Shown here piece by piece: positions 26,380 to 35,233 of a stretch of DNA of 64,000 nt (positions are counted from its first letter, which is position 1; the number at the start of each line of letters is the position of its first letter). The DNA is taken from positions 1-64,000 of the forward strand of contig JANQKG010000007.1 in assembly GCA_028281235.1 (NCBI GenBank). Direction: 5' to 3'. A program made the position numbers and the translations under genes. The notes beneath the pieces are model-generated. The model ran no database searches and was not told where the DNA came from. It worked only from the letters and a program-made list of their open reading frames with translations. This stretch comes from Afifellaceae bacterium (lineage in GTDB: Bacteria > Pseudomonadota > Alphaproteobacteria > Rhizobiales > Afifellaceae).

Positions 26380-27090
26380 TCAGTAACCGAGATACGAACG
26401 ACGCACGCCATCATCGGCAAGCATCACCGCCGACGGACCGGACTGCACGATGGCGCCGGTTTGAAGCAGATAAGCATAGTCGGTGATGGCGAGCGCCAGT
26501 GCCACGTTCTGCTCCACGATCAGAAGGCTCACCCCCTCCTCCCGCCGCACGCGGTCGAGCATCTCGAACAATTCCGTGACCAGCATCGGCGCCAGACCGA
26601 AGGACGGCTCGTCCAGAAGCATGAGTCGCGGGCGCAGCATGAGCGCGCGGCCGATCGCCAGCATCTGCTGCTCGCCGCCGCTCAGCGTGCCCGCCTGCTG
26701 CTTTCGCCGCTCCTTCAGGACAGGGAAATACGCATAGACGCGCTCAGTGTCGGCCGCCGCCTCGCGCGCCGGCCGGGTGATGGCGCCGAGCACAAGGTTC
26801 TCCTCCACAGTGAACGCAGTCAGCGTGCCGCGTCCCTCCGGCACATGCGCGACCCTCAGCCGCACGATCTCCTCTGTCGACCTTCCGGCGATGTCCTGCC
26901 CGCTAAAAATGATCTCGCCGCTGCGCTGCGTCATGCCGCAGAGCGCCCTCAGCGTTGTCGTCTTACCGGCGCCGTTTGCGCCAAGAAGGGCTGCCGCGCC
27001 GCCCTCGGCAATATCGAAGTCCAAGCCGTTCAGAACGCTGCGGTCGCCATAGGCCGCTGTCAGTCCGCGCACGGACAACAAAGCCGTCAT
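26380..27090 (-). CDS. livF: Branched-chain amino acid-type ABC ATPase LivF
   Basis: ATPase of 236 residues with Walker A GANGAGKTT, signature LSGGEQQML, Walker B LMLLDEPSFGLAP and the LivF-specific HVPEGRGTLTAFTVEENL. It energises the LivHM channel together with LivG. Start overlaps the end of livG by 4 bp. Confidence 0.93.
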   Translation of the reverse strand: MTALLSVRGLTAAYGDRSVLNGLDFDIAEGGAAALLGANGAGKTTTLRALCGMTQRSGEIIFSGQDIAGRSTEEIVRLRVAHVPEGRGTLTAFTVEENLVLGAITRPAREAAADTERVYAYFPVLKERRKQQAGTLSGGEQQMLAIGRALMLRPRLMLLDEPSFGLAPMLVTELFEMLDRVRREEGVSLLIVEQNVALALAITDYAYLLQTGAIVQSGPSAVMLADDGVRRSYLGY

Positions 27091-27884
27091 GCCGCACGGC
27101 CGCCGAGATAGGCTTCGATGACGCGGGCGTCGTTCTGCACGGCCGCCGGTGGGCCGTCGGCGATCTTGCGCCCGAAGCTCAAAACGATCACGCGGTCGGA
27201 GATCGACATGACGAGGCCCATGTGATGCTCCGCCAGGAGCACGCTGATCCCGCGCGCATCGCAGATTGACTGAATCAACGCGCCAAGCTCGACGGCCTCC
27301 TCATGATTGAGCCCGCCAGCCGGCTCATCGAGCAGAAGCAATTGCGGATCCGTGGCCAGCGCGCGCGCCAGCTCAACACGCTTCTGCCGCGGCAATGGCA
27401 GCGCCCCCACCGGCGTCGACGCGACATCGCCGAGCGCCAGCTCATCGATCAGCGCTTCGGCGATTGCGTTGATCGCCTGCTCCGCGCGCCGTGCGCGCGG
27501 CAGACGCAACGCGTCGGCGATCACATGTCCGCCGACGCGCGCATGCGCACCGATCCGGACATTATCCAACACGCTGAGGCCGGCGAACGCCGCGACGTTT
27601 TGAAAGGTGCGCCCCACCCCACAGCGCGCGACATTGCTGATCCGCAAACCAAGCAGATCGCGGCCTGAGATGCGGATCTGGCCCGAAGACGGCGTATAGA
27701 AGCGGCTGAGGCAGTTGAAGAGCGTTGTCTTCCCCGATCCGTTCGGGCCGATCAGACCGAGAATCTCGCCGCGCTGCATGTCGAAGCTCAGGCCGTTCAA
27801 CGCCGATATGCCGCCGAAGGTCACGGCGACATCGTCCACGGAGAGAAGCGCCGTCGCTTTGCCATTGTCTGCAGCAGCAGCCAT
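27087..27884 (-). CDS. livG: Branched-chain amino acid-type ABC ATPase LivG
   Basis: ATPase of 265 residues and first gene of the five-gene importer operon. Walker A GPNGSGKTT, GVGRTFQNVAAFAGLSVLDNV, LPLPRQKRVELARAL at the signature position (LivG proteins have a divergent signature) and LLLLDEPAGGLNHEE are visible. The operon is divergent from ligD with about 137 bp between start codons, which must hold both promoters; no regulator lies adjacent. Confidence 0.92.
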   Translation of the reverse strand: MAAAADNGKATALLSVDDVAVTFGGISALNGLSFDMQRGEILGLIGPNGSGKTTLFNCLSRFYTPSSGQIRISGRDLLGLRISNVARCGVGRTFQNVAAFAGLSVLDNVRIGAHARVGGHVIADALRLPRARRAEQAINAIAEALIDELALGDVASTPVGALPLPRQKRVELARALATDPQLLLLDEPAGGLNHEEAVELGALIQSICDARGISVLLAEHHMGLVMSISDRVIVLSFGRKIADGPPAAVQNDARVIEAYLGGRAA

Positions 27885-28021
27885 CTTCCGGCTTCCTCCG
27901 GCACACCACGAAGACCCGATACGGGCTGCCGCGTCGCCGCCCGCACGCCTGTCTTAGTGCCGCCGCAGGAAGGCGTCGAGGCTCGGACCTGCGTCACTCT
28001 TGTGCTAGATGCGGCAGCGCC

Positions 28022-30559
28022 ATGGCTGCCCGCAAGCTTGAGACCTACCGCAAGAAGCGCGACTTCCGGCAAACGACCGAGCCGGCCGGCGCCGATATCG
28101 GCGGGACGGGTGAAAGCGGCGACCTCTACATGATCCACAAGCATGACGCGACGCGGCTGCACTACGATTTGCGGCTGCAGGTCGGCGGCGTGTTGAAAAG
28201 CTGGGCCGTACCCAAGGGTCCCTCGCTCGACCCGAGCGAGCGGCGCCTGGCCGTAGAGGTGGAGGAGCACCCGCTCGAATACGGTGCGTTTGAGGGGGTC
28301 ATCCCCACCGGCAATTACGGCGCCGGCGCCACGATGATCTGGGATAGCGGCACCTGGGCGCCGATGGGTGACTTGGAGAAGAGCCTGGAATCCGGAACGC
28401 TGAAATTCCGCCTTGCCGGCGACAAGCTGAAGGGCGGCTGGACATTGGCACGGCTGAAGCGGCGCGAGGGCGACCGCCAACCGAACTGGCTCCTCATCAA
28501 GGAGCATGACGATGCGGCAACGACTGACTTCGATATCCTCCAGGAGCGGCCGGAGAGCGTCGTCTCAGGTAAGTTGATTGAGGAACTGCTCAGTCCCGAT
28601 GCCGCGATGTGGACCACCGGCAAGCCCGCCGCGCGGTTCAAGGCGCCGCCGGAAGCGCAACCCAGGAAGCCCGTCAAGAAGCCGACCTTGAAGCCCGGCG
28701 CGCTGAAGGGCGCGCGCAAGGCGCCGCTGCCCAAGACCTTCAAGCCGCAGCTTGCGTCTACCCTCACCGAGCCGCCCGCCGGAGACGGATGGCTGCACGA
28801 GATCAAGCTCGACGGATACCGCACTGTCGCCATCGTCGCAGACGGCACGGCAAAGCTCTTGACGCGCAACGGCCACGACTGGACCACGCGCTACGGCGAC
28901 GTCGCCAAGGCTTTTGAGATGCTGCCATGCGACGCGGCGATCCTCGACGGCGAAGTGGTCGTCGCTGACGCACACGGTCACACCCGCTTCAGCGCGCTCC
29001 AAGACGCCATCGCCGAAGGCGAGACGTGGCGCATGGTCTTCTACGCCTTCGATCTGATGCATCTGAACGGCTGGGACCTGACTGCCGTTCCGCTCGCGCA
29101 GCGCAAGGCGCTCCTGGAGAAGCTCGTCGCGTCGATCCTCAACGGGACGTCCGCCATCCAGCTCAGCGAGCACGTCGTCGGCAACGGCACGGCGTTCTTC
29201 CAGCAGGCGTCGAAGATGAAGCTGGAGGGCATCATCTCAAAACGCGTCAACAGCACTTATGTCAGCGGGCGCTCCAAGACCTGGGTCAAGGTCAAAGCCA
29301 AGCCGTTGGAGACCTTTACGATCATCGGCTACACGACCTCAAAGGCCGCCGGCGGCCTGGCTGCGTTGTTTCTTGCAGAGGATCGCGGCGATGGCCTCAA
29401 TCCGGTCGGCAAGGTCGGCACCGGCTTCTCCACGGATGACGCCGCCGAGCTGCTTGAGCGGCTCAATCCCCTCGCCGTCGCTAAGCCGCCCGTGACGTTC
29501 GAGGGTCCGACGCCGCGCGCCGATTGGGTTGAGCCGCGCATCAAGGTGCTGATTGAGTATTCCAATCGCACCGCGGCCGGCAATCTGCGTCACGCCGTCT
29601 TCCGAGGCATGAGCGAGCCGGCGCCGAGTCGCGCCAAGACCGCGCCCGCCAAACGCCTGATCACCGACCGACATCTGGCGTCGATCTGGGTGACGAACCC
29701 GGAGCGGCGGATGTTCTCCAAGACCGGGCCGACCAAGCTCGACCTCGCCGTCTACTACGCCCGTGTCGGCGACACCATGCTGCCGCAGCTGATCAATCGG
29801 CCCGTGTCGCTGGTGCGCTGTCCGACAGGCGACGCCAAGGATTGCTTCTTCCAGCGCCACGCCTTCTCCGGCATGCCGGCGGAGATCGGCATCTTCCCCT
29901 CCAAAAGGGGCGACAAGGAAGAGCGTGACTATCTTTTCATCAAGGACGCCGAAGGCTATCTCGCGCTGGCGCAATTCGGCGTCGTGGAGTTCCATCCCTG
30001 GGGCTGTCGCGTCGACAAGCCGGAACGGCCGGACCGCATGGTGCTCGACCTTGATCCCGGCGACGGCGTTGCGTGGCGTGATGTCGTGGACGCCGCCTTC
30101 ACTGTCCGCGATGCGCTTGAAGAACTCGGCCTCGTTCCTTTCGCAAAGACGACCGGCGGCAAGGGCATTCACATTGTCGTGCCCGTCAATCGTCGTCACA
30201 GCTGGAAAGAGCTGCATGAGACAAGCGGCAAGATCGCCGCCCGGCTGGCCAAGCGCCATTCCACGACCTTCGTCACGACTATGGCCAAGAAGGAACGGCG
30301 GAACCGTATCTTCTTGGATTTCCACCGAAATGCCCGTTCAGCGACCGCCGTCGGCGCCTATTCCTTGAGAGCACAGAAAGACTTACCCGCATCCGCCCCC
30401 CTCCACTGGGAGGACCTTCGCTCAATCGACGCCCCCGGTGATTTGAACTACGCTACGATACCGAGCTTTTTAAGCAATTCCGGCGATCCTTGGGCTGGGA
30501 TCGAGGCCAGTGCCTGCGCGCTCGGGGCGGACTTGGCGCGCAAGCTGGCGAGCGAGTGA
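28022..30559 (+). CDS. ligD: Multifunctional DNA ligase D (phosphoesterase-ligase-polymerase)
   Basis: Non-homologous end-joining enzyme of 845 residues with the three domains in the order PE-LIG-POL as in Pseudomonas. The 3'-phosphoesterase domain holds IHKHDATRLHYDLRL and GVIPTGNYGAG (about residues 35-110). The ATP-dependent ligase has its nucleophilic lysine at 262 in EIKLDGYR. The AEP-type polymerase starts after about 540 and carries the catalytic aspartates in LDLDPG (676, 678) and TTGGKGIHIVVPV. ATG 28022 is chosen because the open frame upstream runs antisense over livG. Ku follows 12 bp downstream. Confidence 0.95.
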   Translation: MAARKLETYRKKRDFRQTTEPAGADIGGTGESGDLYMIHKHDATRLHYDLRLQVGGVLKSWAVPKGPSLDPSERRLAVEVEEHPLEYGAFEGVIPTGNYGAGATMIWDSGTWAPMGDLEKSLESGTLKFRLAGDKLKGGWTLARLKRREGDRQPNWLLIKEHDDAATTDFDILQERPESVVSGKLIEELLSPDAAMWTTGKPAARFKAPPEAQPRKPVKKPTLKPGALKGARKAPLPKTFKPQLASTLTEPPAGDGWLHEIKLDGYRTVAIVADGTAKLLTRNGHDWTTRYGDVAKAFEMLPCDAAILDGEVVVADAHGHTRFSALQDAIAEGETWRMVFYAFDLMHLNGWDLTAVPLAQRKALLEKLVASILNGTSAIQLSEHVVGNGTAFFQQASKMKLEGIISKRVNSTYVSGRSKTWVKVKAKPLETFTIIGYTTSKAAGGLAALFLAEDRGDGLNPVGKVGTGFSTDDAAELLERLNPLAVAKPPVTFEGPTPRADWVEPRIKVLIEYSNRTAAGNLRHAVFRGMSEPAPSRAKTAPAKRLITDRHLASIWVTNPERRMFSKTGPTKLDLAVYYARVGDTMLPQLINRPVSLVRCPTGDAKDCFFQRHAFSGMPAEIGIFPSKRGDKEERDYLFIKDAEGYLALAQFGVVEFHPWGCRVDKPERPDRMVLDLDPGDGVAWRDVVDAAFTVRDALEELGLVPFAKTTGGKGIHIVVPVNRRHSWKELHETSGKIAARLAKRHSTTFVTTMAKKERRNRIFLDFHRNARSATAVGAYSLRAQKDLPASAPLHWEDLRSIDAPGDLNYATIPSFLSNSGDPWAGIEASACALGADLARKLASE

Positions 30560-30571
30560 GAGGGTCATGTC

Positions 30572-31417
30572 ATGGCGCCGCGTGCAAGCTGGAAGGGATA
30601 TCTGAAACTCTCGTTGGTGAGCTGTCCGGTGCGGCTTTACAACGCCACCAGCTCCGGCGAGCGGATCGCGTTCAACATGCTGCACAAGGACACGCACAAC
30701 CGCGTGCAGATGAAGCCGGTCGATCCGGAGCTCGGGTTGGTGGAACGGAGCGACCTCGTCAAGGGCTATCAATACGAGAAGAACCAATACGTCATCCTCG
30801 AAGAGGAGGACTTCGAGAAGGTCCGCATCGAGACGACGGAGACGATCAACATCGAAGCCTTTGTCGATGAGGGCTCCGTTGATGTGCTCTTTCAGGACTC
30901 GCCTTACTACCTCGCGCCGGACGGCGCAGTGGCGGAGGAGACGTTCGTCGTCATTCGCGAGGCGATGAAGAAAGCCAAGAAGATGGCGATCGCGCGGATT
31001 GTGCTGTCCAGCCGCGAGCGCGTCGTCACCATTGGCGTGCGCGACAACGGCATGCTGGTGCGCACGCTGCGTCAGTCCAAGGAAGTCCGCGGCCAGAGTG
31101 CTTATTTTGAGGACATCCCCGCTGACGGCGCCGATCCCGAAATGCTGGACCTTGCCCTGAAGCTGATTGAGCAGAAGGCAGCCGATTTCGACGCGGGCGA
31201 ATACAAGGATCGCTACGAAGAGGTGCTCCTCAGCGTCATCAAGGCGAAGATCGCCGGCGAAGAGCCGGTGATGGCGGCTGCACCTGCACGCGGCAACGTG
31301 ATCAACCTCATGGATGCGCTGAAGAAGAGCCTGGAGGGCGAGAAGCCGCCTGCCAAGAGCAAGGCCCGCAAGGCGCCGGTGAAGAAAAAAGCCGCACCGA
31401 AACGGAAGAGCGCATGA
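30572..31417 (+). CDS. ku: Ku protein, end-joining DNA-end binder
   Basis: Bacterial Ku homodimer subunit of 281 residues that encircles DNA ends and recruits LigD. Core signatures are WKGYLKLSLVSCPVRLYNA, FNMLHKDTHNRVQ, KGYQYEKNQYVILEEEDFE and SPYYLAPDG. The C-terminus is a Lys/Ala/Pro-rich tail (about 254-281), as in other bacterial Ku proteins where it promotes DNA binding and LigD stimulation. It lies 12 bp from ligD and 12 bp from the next gene, so the three form an operon. Confidence 0.95.
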   Translation: MAPRASWKGYLKLSLVSCPVRLYNATSSGERIAFNMLHKDTHNRVQMKPVDPELGLVERSDLVKGYQYEKNQYVILEEEDFEKVRIETTETINIEAFVDEGSVDVLFQDSPYYLAPDGAVAEETFVVIREAMKKAKKMAIARIVLSSRERVVTIGVRDNGMLVRTLRQSKEVRGQSAYFEDIPADGADPEMLDLALKLIEQKAADFDAGEYKDRYEEVLLSVIKAKIAGEEPVMAAAPARGNVINLMDALKKSLEGEKPPAKSKARKAPVKKKAAPKRKSA

Positions 31418-31429
31418 TACAGGAGGCGG

Positions 31430-32566
31430 ATGACGGTCGAAGGCGCGATATTCGCCATTATCGGAGCGCTTGACGCCTTTCCGCAGCGCTTGGCGGCGCG
31501 AGAGATCGAGGCGCGCGGCGGCGCGCTCCGCCGCGGCGTCTCACGCGGCACCTCAGTCGCGATTATAGGCCACCGGCTCGTTCAGAAAAGCGACGCGGAC
31601 CGCATCGACAAGCGCCTGCAGGAAGCGCGCGCTGCCGGCGCTACACTCATCAGCGAGCACGCCTTCCTGCGCCTCCTGGGCCTGGCGCGCGAGCCTGAGG
31701 ACCATCGCCAGCTCTCCGCCGCCGAGCTCATGGACAAATCGGGGCTCGACCCCGCCTCCTTTGACCGCCTTCGCCTGTTCGATATCTTCAGCGTGGCGGA
31801 AGAGCCCTTCGGCTTCCGTGATCTCGTCGTCGCCCGTCAATGCGCCGGCCTGATCCGAGACGGCGTGGATTGGATCACGCTGATCCGCGCCGTCCAGACG
31901 CGAAGCCCCATCTCATCCGATGGCGGGCTGTCGCAGGTGCGGCTGGAGCGCTCCGAATGGAATCGCGTGCTGATGCGCTCCGGCGACGCGCTGACGGAGC
32001 TATCCGGTCAGCTCATCCTCGACTTGCCGGAAGAGGCCGACAGCGTCGACGCGTTGTTCGACGACGCCAAGGACGCAGAGGACGATGAGGATTGGGCGCG
32101 CGCCACTGCGCTCTACCGGCGCTGCCACGCCATGGAGCCGCGCGACCCGGTGATCGCCTTCAACCTCAGCCACGCATTGCTGCAGCAGGATGAGCTGGCC
32201 GGCGCCCGCCGTGCGCTCAACACAGTGCTGAAGCTCGACCCGACATTCGCCGAGGCCTGGTTCAACCTGGCATCGGTCGCGCGCCGCGAAGACGACATTG
32301 CCGGCGCCCGCCGGCACCTCTTAAAGGCGATCGAAGCCGACGCAGACTATCCCGATCCGATCTACAATCTGGCGCTTCTGGAGTTTGAGGCCGGCAAGCA
32401 CGACGAGGCCGTGCGGCTGTGGTCGCGCTATCTGGAGCTCGACCCGGATTCTGAATGGGGACACAAGGCGCGGCAGGGCCTGCAGCTCATCGCCTTGATG
32501 AAAGGCCCGCGTGAGCCAGGCGACACCGGCGCCAGCAAGAACCACGGTCTGCGCATCGTCGGATGA
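31430..32566 (+). CDS. BRCT / MerR-like / TPR fusion protein in the end-joining operon
   Basis: Protein of 378 residues with three recognisable parts. Residues 6-85 read like a BRCT domain of the NAD-ligase kind: REIEARGGALRRGVSRGTS, SVAIIGHRL, ATLISEHAFLRLLG. Residues 98-165 resemble a MerR-type helix-turn-helix and recognition region (RLRLFDIFSVAEEPFGFRDL, LIRDGVDWITLIRAVQTR). Residues 205-352 are tetratricopeptide repeats (DWARATALYRRCHAMEPRDP, FNLASVARREDDIAGARRHL, YNLALLEFEAGKHDEAVRLW). It starts 12 bp after ku and overlaps the next gene by 4 bp (ATGA). A role as an accessory or regulator of break repair is inferred only from this context; BRCT domains commonly bind phosphopeptides or DNA ends. 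Confidence 0.75.
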   Translation: MTVEGAIFAIIGALDAFPQRLAAREIEARGGALRRGVSRGTSVAIIGHRLVQKSDADRIDKRLQEARAAGATLISEHAFLRLLGLAREPEDHRQLSAAELMDKSGLDPASFDRLRLFDIFSVAEEPFGFRDLVVARQCAGLIRDGVDWITLIRAVQTRSPISSDGGLSQVRLERSEWNRVLMRSGDALTELSGQLILDLPEEADSVDALFDDAKDAEDDEDWARATALYRRCHAMEPRDPVIAFNLSHALLQQDELAGARRALNTVLKLDPTFAEAWFNLASVARREDDIAGARRHLLKAIEADADYPDPIYNLALLEFEAGKHDEAVRLWSRYLELDPDSEWGHKARQGLQLIALMKGPREPGDTGASKNHGLRIVG

Positions 32567-33219
32567 GATTTCTCCACACCGGTCCTGAAGATGCACCCGC
32601 CTGTCTGCTCCTGGCGCATGGGGCGGGCGCGCCGATGGATTCCCGCTTCATGAACGAGTTTGCCGAGGCCCTGGCCGAACACGGCCTGCGTACGAGCCGG
32701 TTCGAATTCGCCTATATGGCCGCGCGACGCACCGGCGCCGGACGCAAGCCGCCGCCGCGCGCGGAGCGCGTCATGGATGAGTTTCGCGACGCGGTCGCGG
32801 CGTTGACGGCCGACCGGCCGCTCTTCATCGGCGGCAAGTCCATGGGTGGCCGCGTGGCGAGCATGGTCGCCGACGAACTGCACAAAGAGCAGGCCATCGC
32901 GGGGCTCGTGTGCCTTGGCTATCCGTTTCACCCGCCCGGCAGGCCGGAGAAGCTCAGGACCGCACATTTGGAAACGCTGTCGGCGCCCACGCTGATTTGC
33001 CAGGGCACGCGCGACCCCTTCGGCACTGAGGACGATGTCGACGGCTACAAGCTGTCGTCGGCGATCGCATTCCATTGGGTGCCTCATGGCAACCACGACT
33101 TCCGCCCGGCCAAGGGCTCCGGCGTGACGGCCAAGGAGAATCTTGCAGGCGCAGCACGCGCCGTCGCGGATTGGATGGGGGCGAAGGCCGCCTCGAAGGA
33201 CGGAATGAAGGAGCCGTAA
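32563..33219 (+). CDS. Alpha/beta hydrolase, Tex30/KANL3-like
   Basis: Protein of 218 residues with a compact alpha/beta hydrolase fold. Seen: LLLAHGAGAPMDSRFMNEFAE, the nucleophile elbow GGKSMGGRVAS, LGYPFHPPG, CQGTRDPFGT (acid) and PHGNHDF (histidine). This matches the dienelactone hydrolase-like family containing eukaryotic Tex30/KANL3. The start overlaps the upstream TPR gene by 4 bp, making it the fourth gene of the ligD-ku operon. Its substrate and any link to DNA repair are unknown. Confidence 0.85.
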   Translation: MRFLHTGPEDAPACLLLAHGAGAPMDSRFMNEFAEALAEHGLRTSRFEFAYMAARRTGAGRKPPPRAERVMDEFRDAVAALTADRPLFIGGKSMGGRVASMVADELHKEQAIAGLVCLGYPFHPPGRPEKLRTAHLETLSAPTLICQGTRDPFGTEDDVDGYKLSSAIAFHWVPHGNHDFRPAKGSGVTAKENLAGAARAVADWMGAKAASKDGMKEP

Positions 33220-33243
33220 TGCGGCGCCAGCAGGCGCGGCCTG

Positions 33244-33375
33244 CCCTCTCCCCTGGTGGGAGAGGGTGGCCCTTCGCGTCAGCGAAGGGTCGGGAGAGGG
33301 GGAGAGCTGGCGTTGGCCCCCTCACCCGGCCGCTGCGCGGCCGACCTCTCCCCAAGCGGGAGAGGAAGGGAGCGT
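33244..33375. repeat. GC-rich intergenic hairpin cluster
   Basis: Successive hairpins: CCCTCTCCC...GGGAGAGGG (33244-33266), CCCTTCGC/GCGAAGGG (33270-33289), CGGCCGC/GCGGCCG (about 33327-33343) and CCTCTCCCC...GGGAGAGG (33345-33365). The right part, ending GAGAGGAAGGGAGCGTGCTGC, recurs at 45668-45702 with few changes. Such composite elements are common between genes in Rhizobiales. The stretch from 33220 to 33508 contains no gene. Confidence 0.8.
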
Positions 33376-33508
33376 GCTGCACGCAAGGTGGCCCCTGTGC
33401 CCGAAGCGAGGTCCGATAGGACCATTCTTCGACCGCCGGCTTGACAGCACCTGAAACACGGAGCACCGGAAACGCAGCCGGCGGAGTGCCCGCCCTGGGA
33501 GAGCAAGC

Positions 33509-34573
33509 GTGCGCCAGATCGCGATCATGGAATGGGGCGGCAAGGTCGGCGCCGTCGACGCTCCGACGCCGGAGCCGACCGGGACGGAGGTCCTGGTGCG
33601 GGTCGAAATGTGCGGCGTCTGTCACTCCGACGTCCATATCTGGGACGGCTATTTCGACCTCGGCGGCGGCCGCAAATGGGAGATGTCGTCGGCCGTCGAC
33701 CTGCCCTTTTCGCCGGGCCACGAGATCGTCGGCACGGTCGCCGCAATGGGCCCGGACGCGGCCGACGCCGCGGGTGTCCAAATCGGCAGAAGCTACGTCG
33801 TCTATCCGTGGATCGGATGCGGGACGTGTTCACGCTGCGCCGGCGGCGAAGAGCTTCTCTGCGACAGCCCCGTTTCACTCGGCGTGCGCTGCACTGGCGG
33901 CTACGCTGACCATATCGTCGTGCCGCATCCGCGCTACCTGGTGCCCTATGACGGCCTGGCCAAAGAGCTCGCCTGCACCTATGCCTGCTCCGGCATCACC
34001 GCCTATTCGGCGCTGAAGAAGGCAGAGCACCTCCAGGCCGACGACTGGCTCGCCATCATCGGCGTGGGCGGCGTTGGCCTGTCGGCCGTCCAGCTTGCCG
34101 ATGCCGTCGTGGGATCGCGCGTCGTCGCCGCCGACATCGACCCGGCGAAGCGGGCGCACGCCTTGACCGCCGGCGCGGAGGCCGCGCTCGACAATGGCGC
34201 TGAGGACGCCGTCAAGGAGGCGAAGCGCACCACCGGCGGAGGCCCGGCCGCCGCGATCGACTTTGTCGGTGCGCCCGCGACGTTCGAATACGCAACAAGC
34301 ATTGTTCGGCGCGGCGGGCTTGTGGTGGTCGTCGGGCTCTTCGGCGGCGAAGTCACGCTGCCGACCATGACCTTCCCCAACAAGCTTTTGACGATCACCG
34401 GCTCCTATGTCGGCACGCTCGACGATTTGAAGGCCGTGATCGCATTGGCGCAAGCCGGGAAGCTGGCGCCCATTCCGGTCACGCAGGTCCCCGCCGCTAA
34501 GGCCGGCGAGGCGCTCAGCGACTTGAAAGAGGGCGGCAAGGTCGTGGGCCGCGTCGTGCTGGTGCACGATTAG
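33509..34573 (+). CDS. Zinc-dependent alcohol dehydrogenase
   Basis: Medium-chain dehydrogenase of 354 residues. Catalytic zinc ligands are in EMCGVCHSDVHIWDG and SPGHEIVG. The structural zinc site has four cysteines in CGTCSRCAGGEELLC. The Rossmann motif is GVGGVGLSAVQLA, followed by AADIDPAKR. It probably oxidises an alcohol with NAD(P); substrate unknown. The GTG start at 33509 follows GGGAGAGC. It stands alone between two repeat-containing gaps. Confidence 0.88.
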   Translation: MRQIAIMEWGGKVGAVDAPTPEPTGTEVLVRVEMCGVCHSDVHIWDGYFDLGGGRKWEMSSAVDLPFSPGHEIVGTVAAMGPDAADAAGVQIGRSYVVYPWIGCGTCSRCAGGEELLCDSPVSLGVRCTGGYADHIVVPHPRYLVPYDGLAKELACTYACSGITAYSALKKAEHLQADDWLAIIGVGGVGLSAVQLADAVVGSRVVAADIDPAKRAHALTAGAEAALDNGAEDAVKEAKRTTGGGPAAAIDFVGAPATFEYATSIVRRGGLVVVVGLFGGEVTLPTMTFPNKLLTITGSYVGTLDDLKAVIALAQAGKLAPIPVTQVPAAKAGEALSDLKEGGKVVGRVVLVHD

Positions 34574-34642
34574 CGCATCCACAGGGGTCAGCTTTCCCGG
34601 CACGCCTATACAATGGTTATTGCGGCGCCCGCCCCATCCACG

Positions 34643-34742
34643 CCGTCATGCCCGGACTTGATCCGGGCATCCATCCCGTGACGCTTGCGGCCCGCCTCAT
34701 CCTGAGATGCTGGATTGCTGGGTCAAGCCCGGCAATGACGAC
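34643..34742. repeat. Dispersed intergenic repeat with terminal inverted ends
   Basis: About 100 bp bounded by GTCATGCCCGGACTTGATCC at the left and GGGTCAAGCCCGGCAATGAC at the right, which are complementary. This 'TCATGCCCGG...CCGGGCATGA' layout is widespread between genes in alphaproteobacteria. It lies in the 206-bp gap between the ADH and glnK genes. Confidence 0.75.
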
Positions 34743-34779
34743 AGAGAGGTCCGATGACGCACAAAGCCGACGCACCGCC

Positions 34780-35118
34780 CTAAAGCGCTTCAGCCCCGGT
34801 CTCGCCCGTGCGGATACGCATGGCCGTCTGCAGGTCGAACACGAAGATCTTGCCGTCGCCGATCTTGCCGGTGTGGGCTGATGTGCGGATCGCCTCCACC
34901 GCCTTGTCGGTCAGCGCCTTGTCCACCGCCATCTCAAGCTTCAGCTTGGGAATGTAGGTGATCTGATATTCCGCGCCGCGATAGATCTCCGTGTGGCCTT
35001 TCTGCCGGCCGTACCCCTTCACCTCCGTCACCGTCAGGCCGTGGATGTTGACGGCCGTCAGAGCGTCGCGGACCGCGTCGAGGCGGTGCGGCTGGATGAT
35101 CGCAATGATCCAATTCAC
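34780..35118 (-). CDS. glnK: PII-family nitrogen regulator GlnK
   Basis: Trimeric PII signal protein of 112 residues that gates AmtB. The T-loop sequence VKGYGRQKGHTEIYRGAEYQ includes the uridylylation residue Tyr51. The B-loop region is TSAHTGKIGDGKIFV. The start is GTG at 35118 behind GAAGGAG. It lies downstream of amtB rather than upstream, 112 bp away, with a palindromic element filling the gap. PII paralogue choice (GlnK rather than GlnB) rests on the amtB linkage. Confidence 0.92.
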   Translation of the reverse strand: MNWIIAIIQPHRLDAVRDALTAVNIHGLTVTEVKGYGRQKGHTEIYRGAEYQITYIPKLKLEMAVDKALTDKAVEAIRTSAHTGKIGDGKIFVFDLQTAMRIRTGETGAEAL

Positions 35119-35137
35119 GGGGAATGCTCCTTCTCCA

Positions 35138-35233
35138 GAGCGTTATCGCGCTGAAGCGCTCCAACGCTCTATCTCTTTGTTTGAGCATGACCTTATCCGA
35201 AAAGCGGCGTCCGCTTTCCGGGATCATGCTTTA
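35138..35233. repeat. Hyphomicrobiales palindromic element, copy 4 (extension type A)
   Basis: First hairpin AGAGCGTT...AACGCTCT at 35138-35170, linker ATCTCTTTGTT, then the main hairpin TGAGCATGACCTTATCCGAAAA...GGGATCATGCTTTA to 35233. It fills almost the whole gap between amtB and glnK and reaches the amtB stop codon (35231-35233). Confidence 0.9.

Noticed and set aside
27725..28021. In-frame extension of LigD by 99 residues
   Set aside because: It runs antisense over livG and its residues are basic, low-complexity and unlike the phosphoesterase N-terminus; ATG 28022 matches the family.
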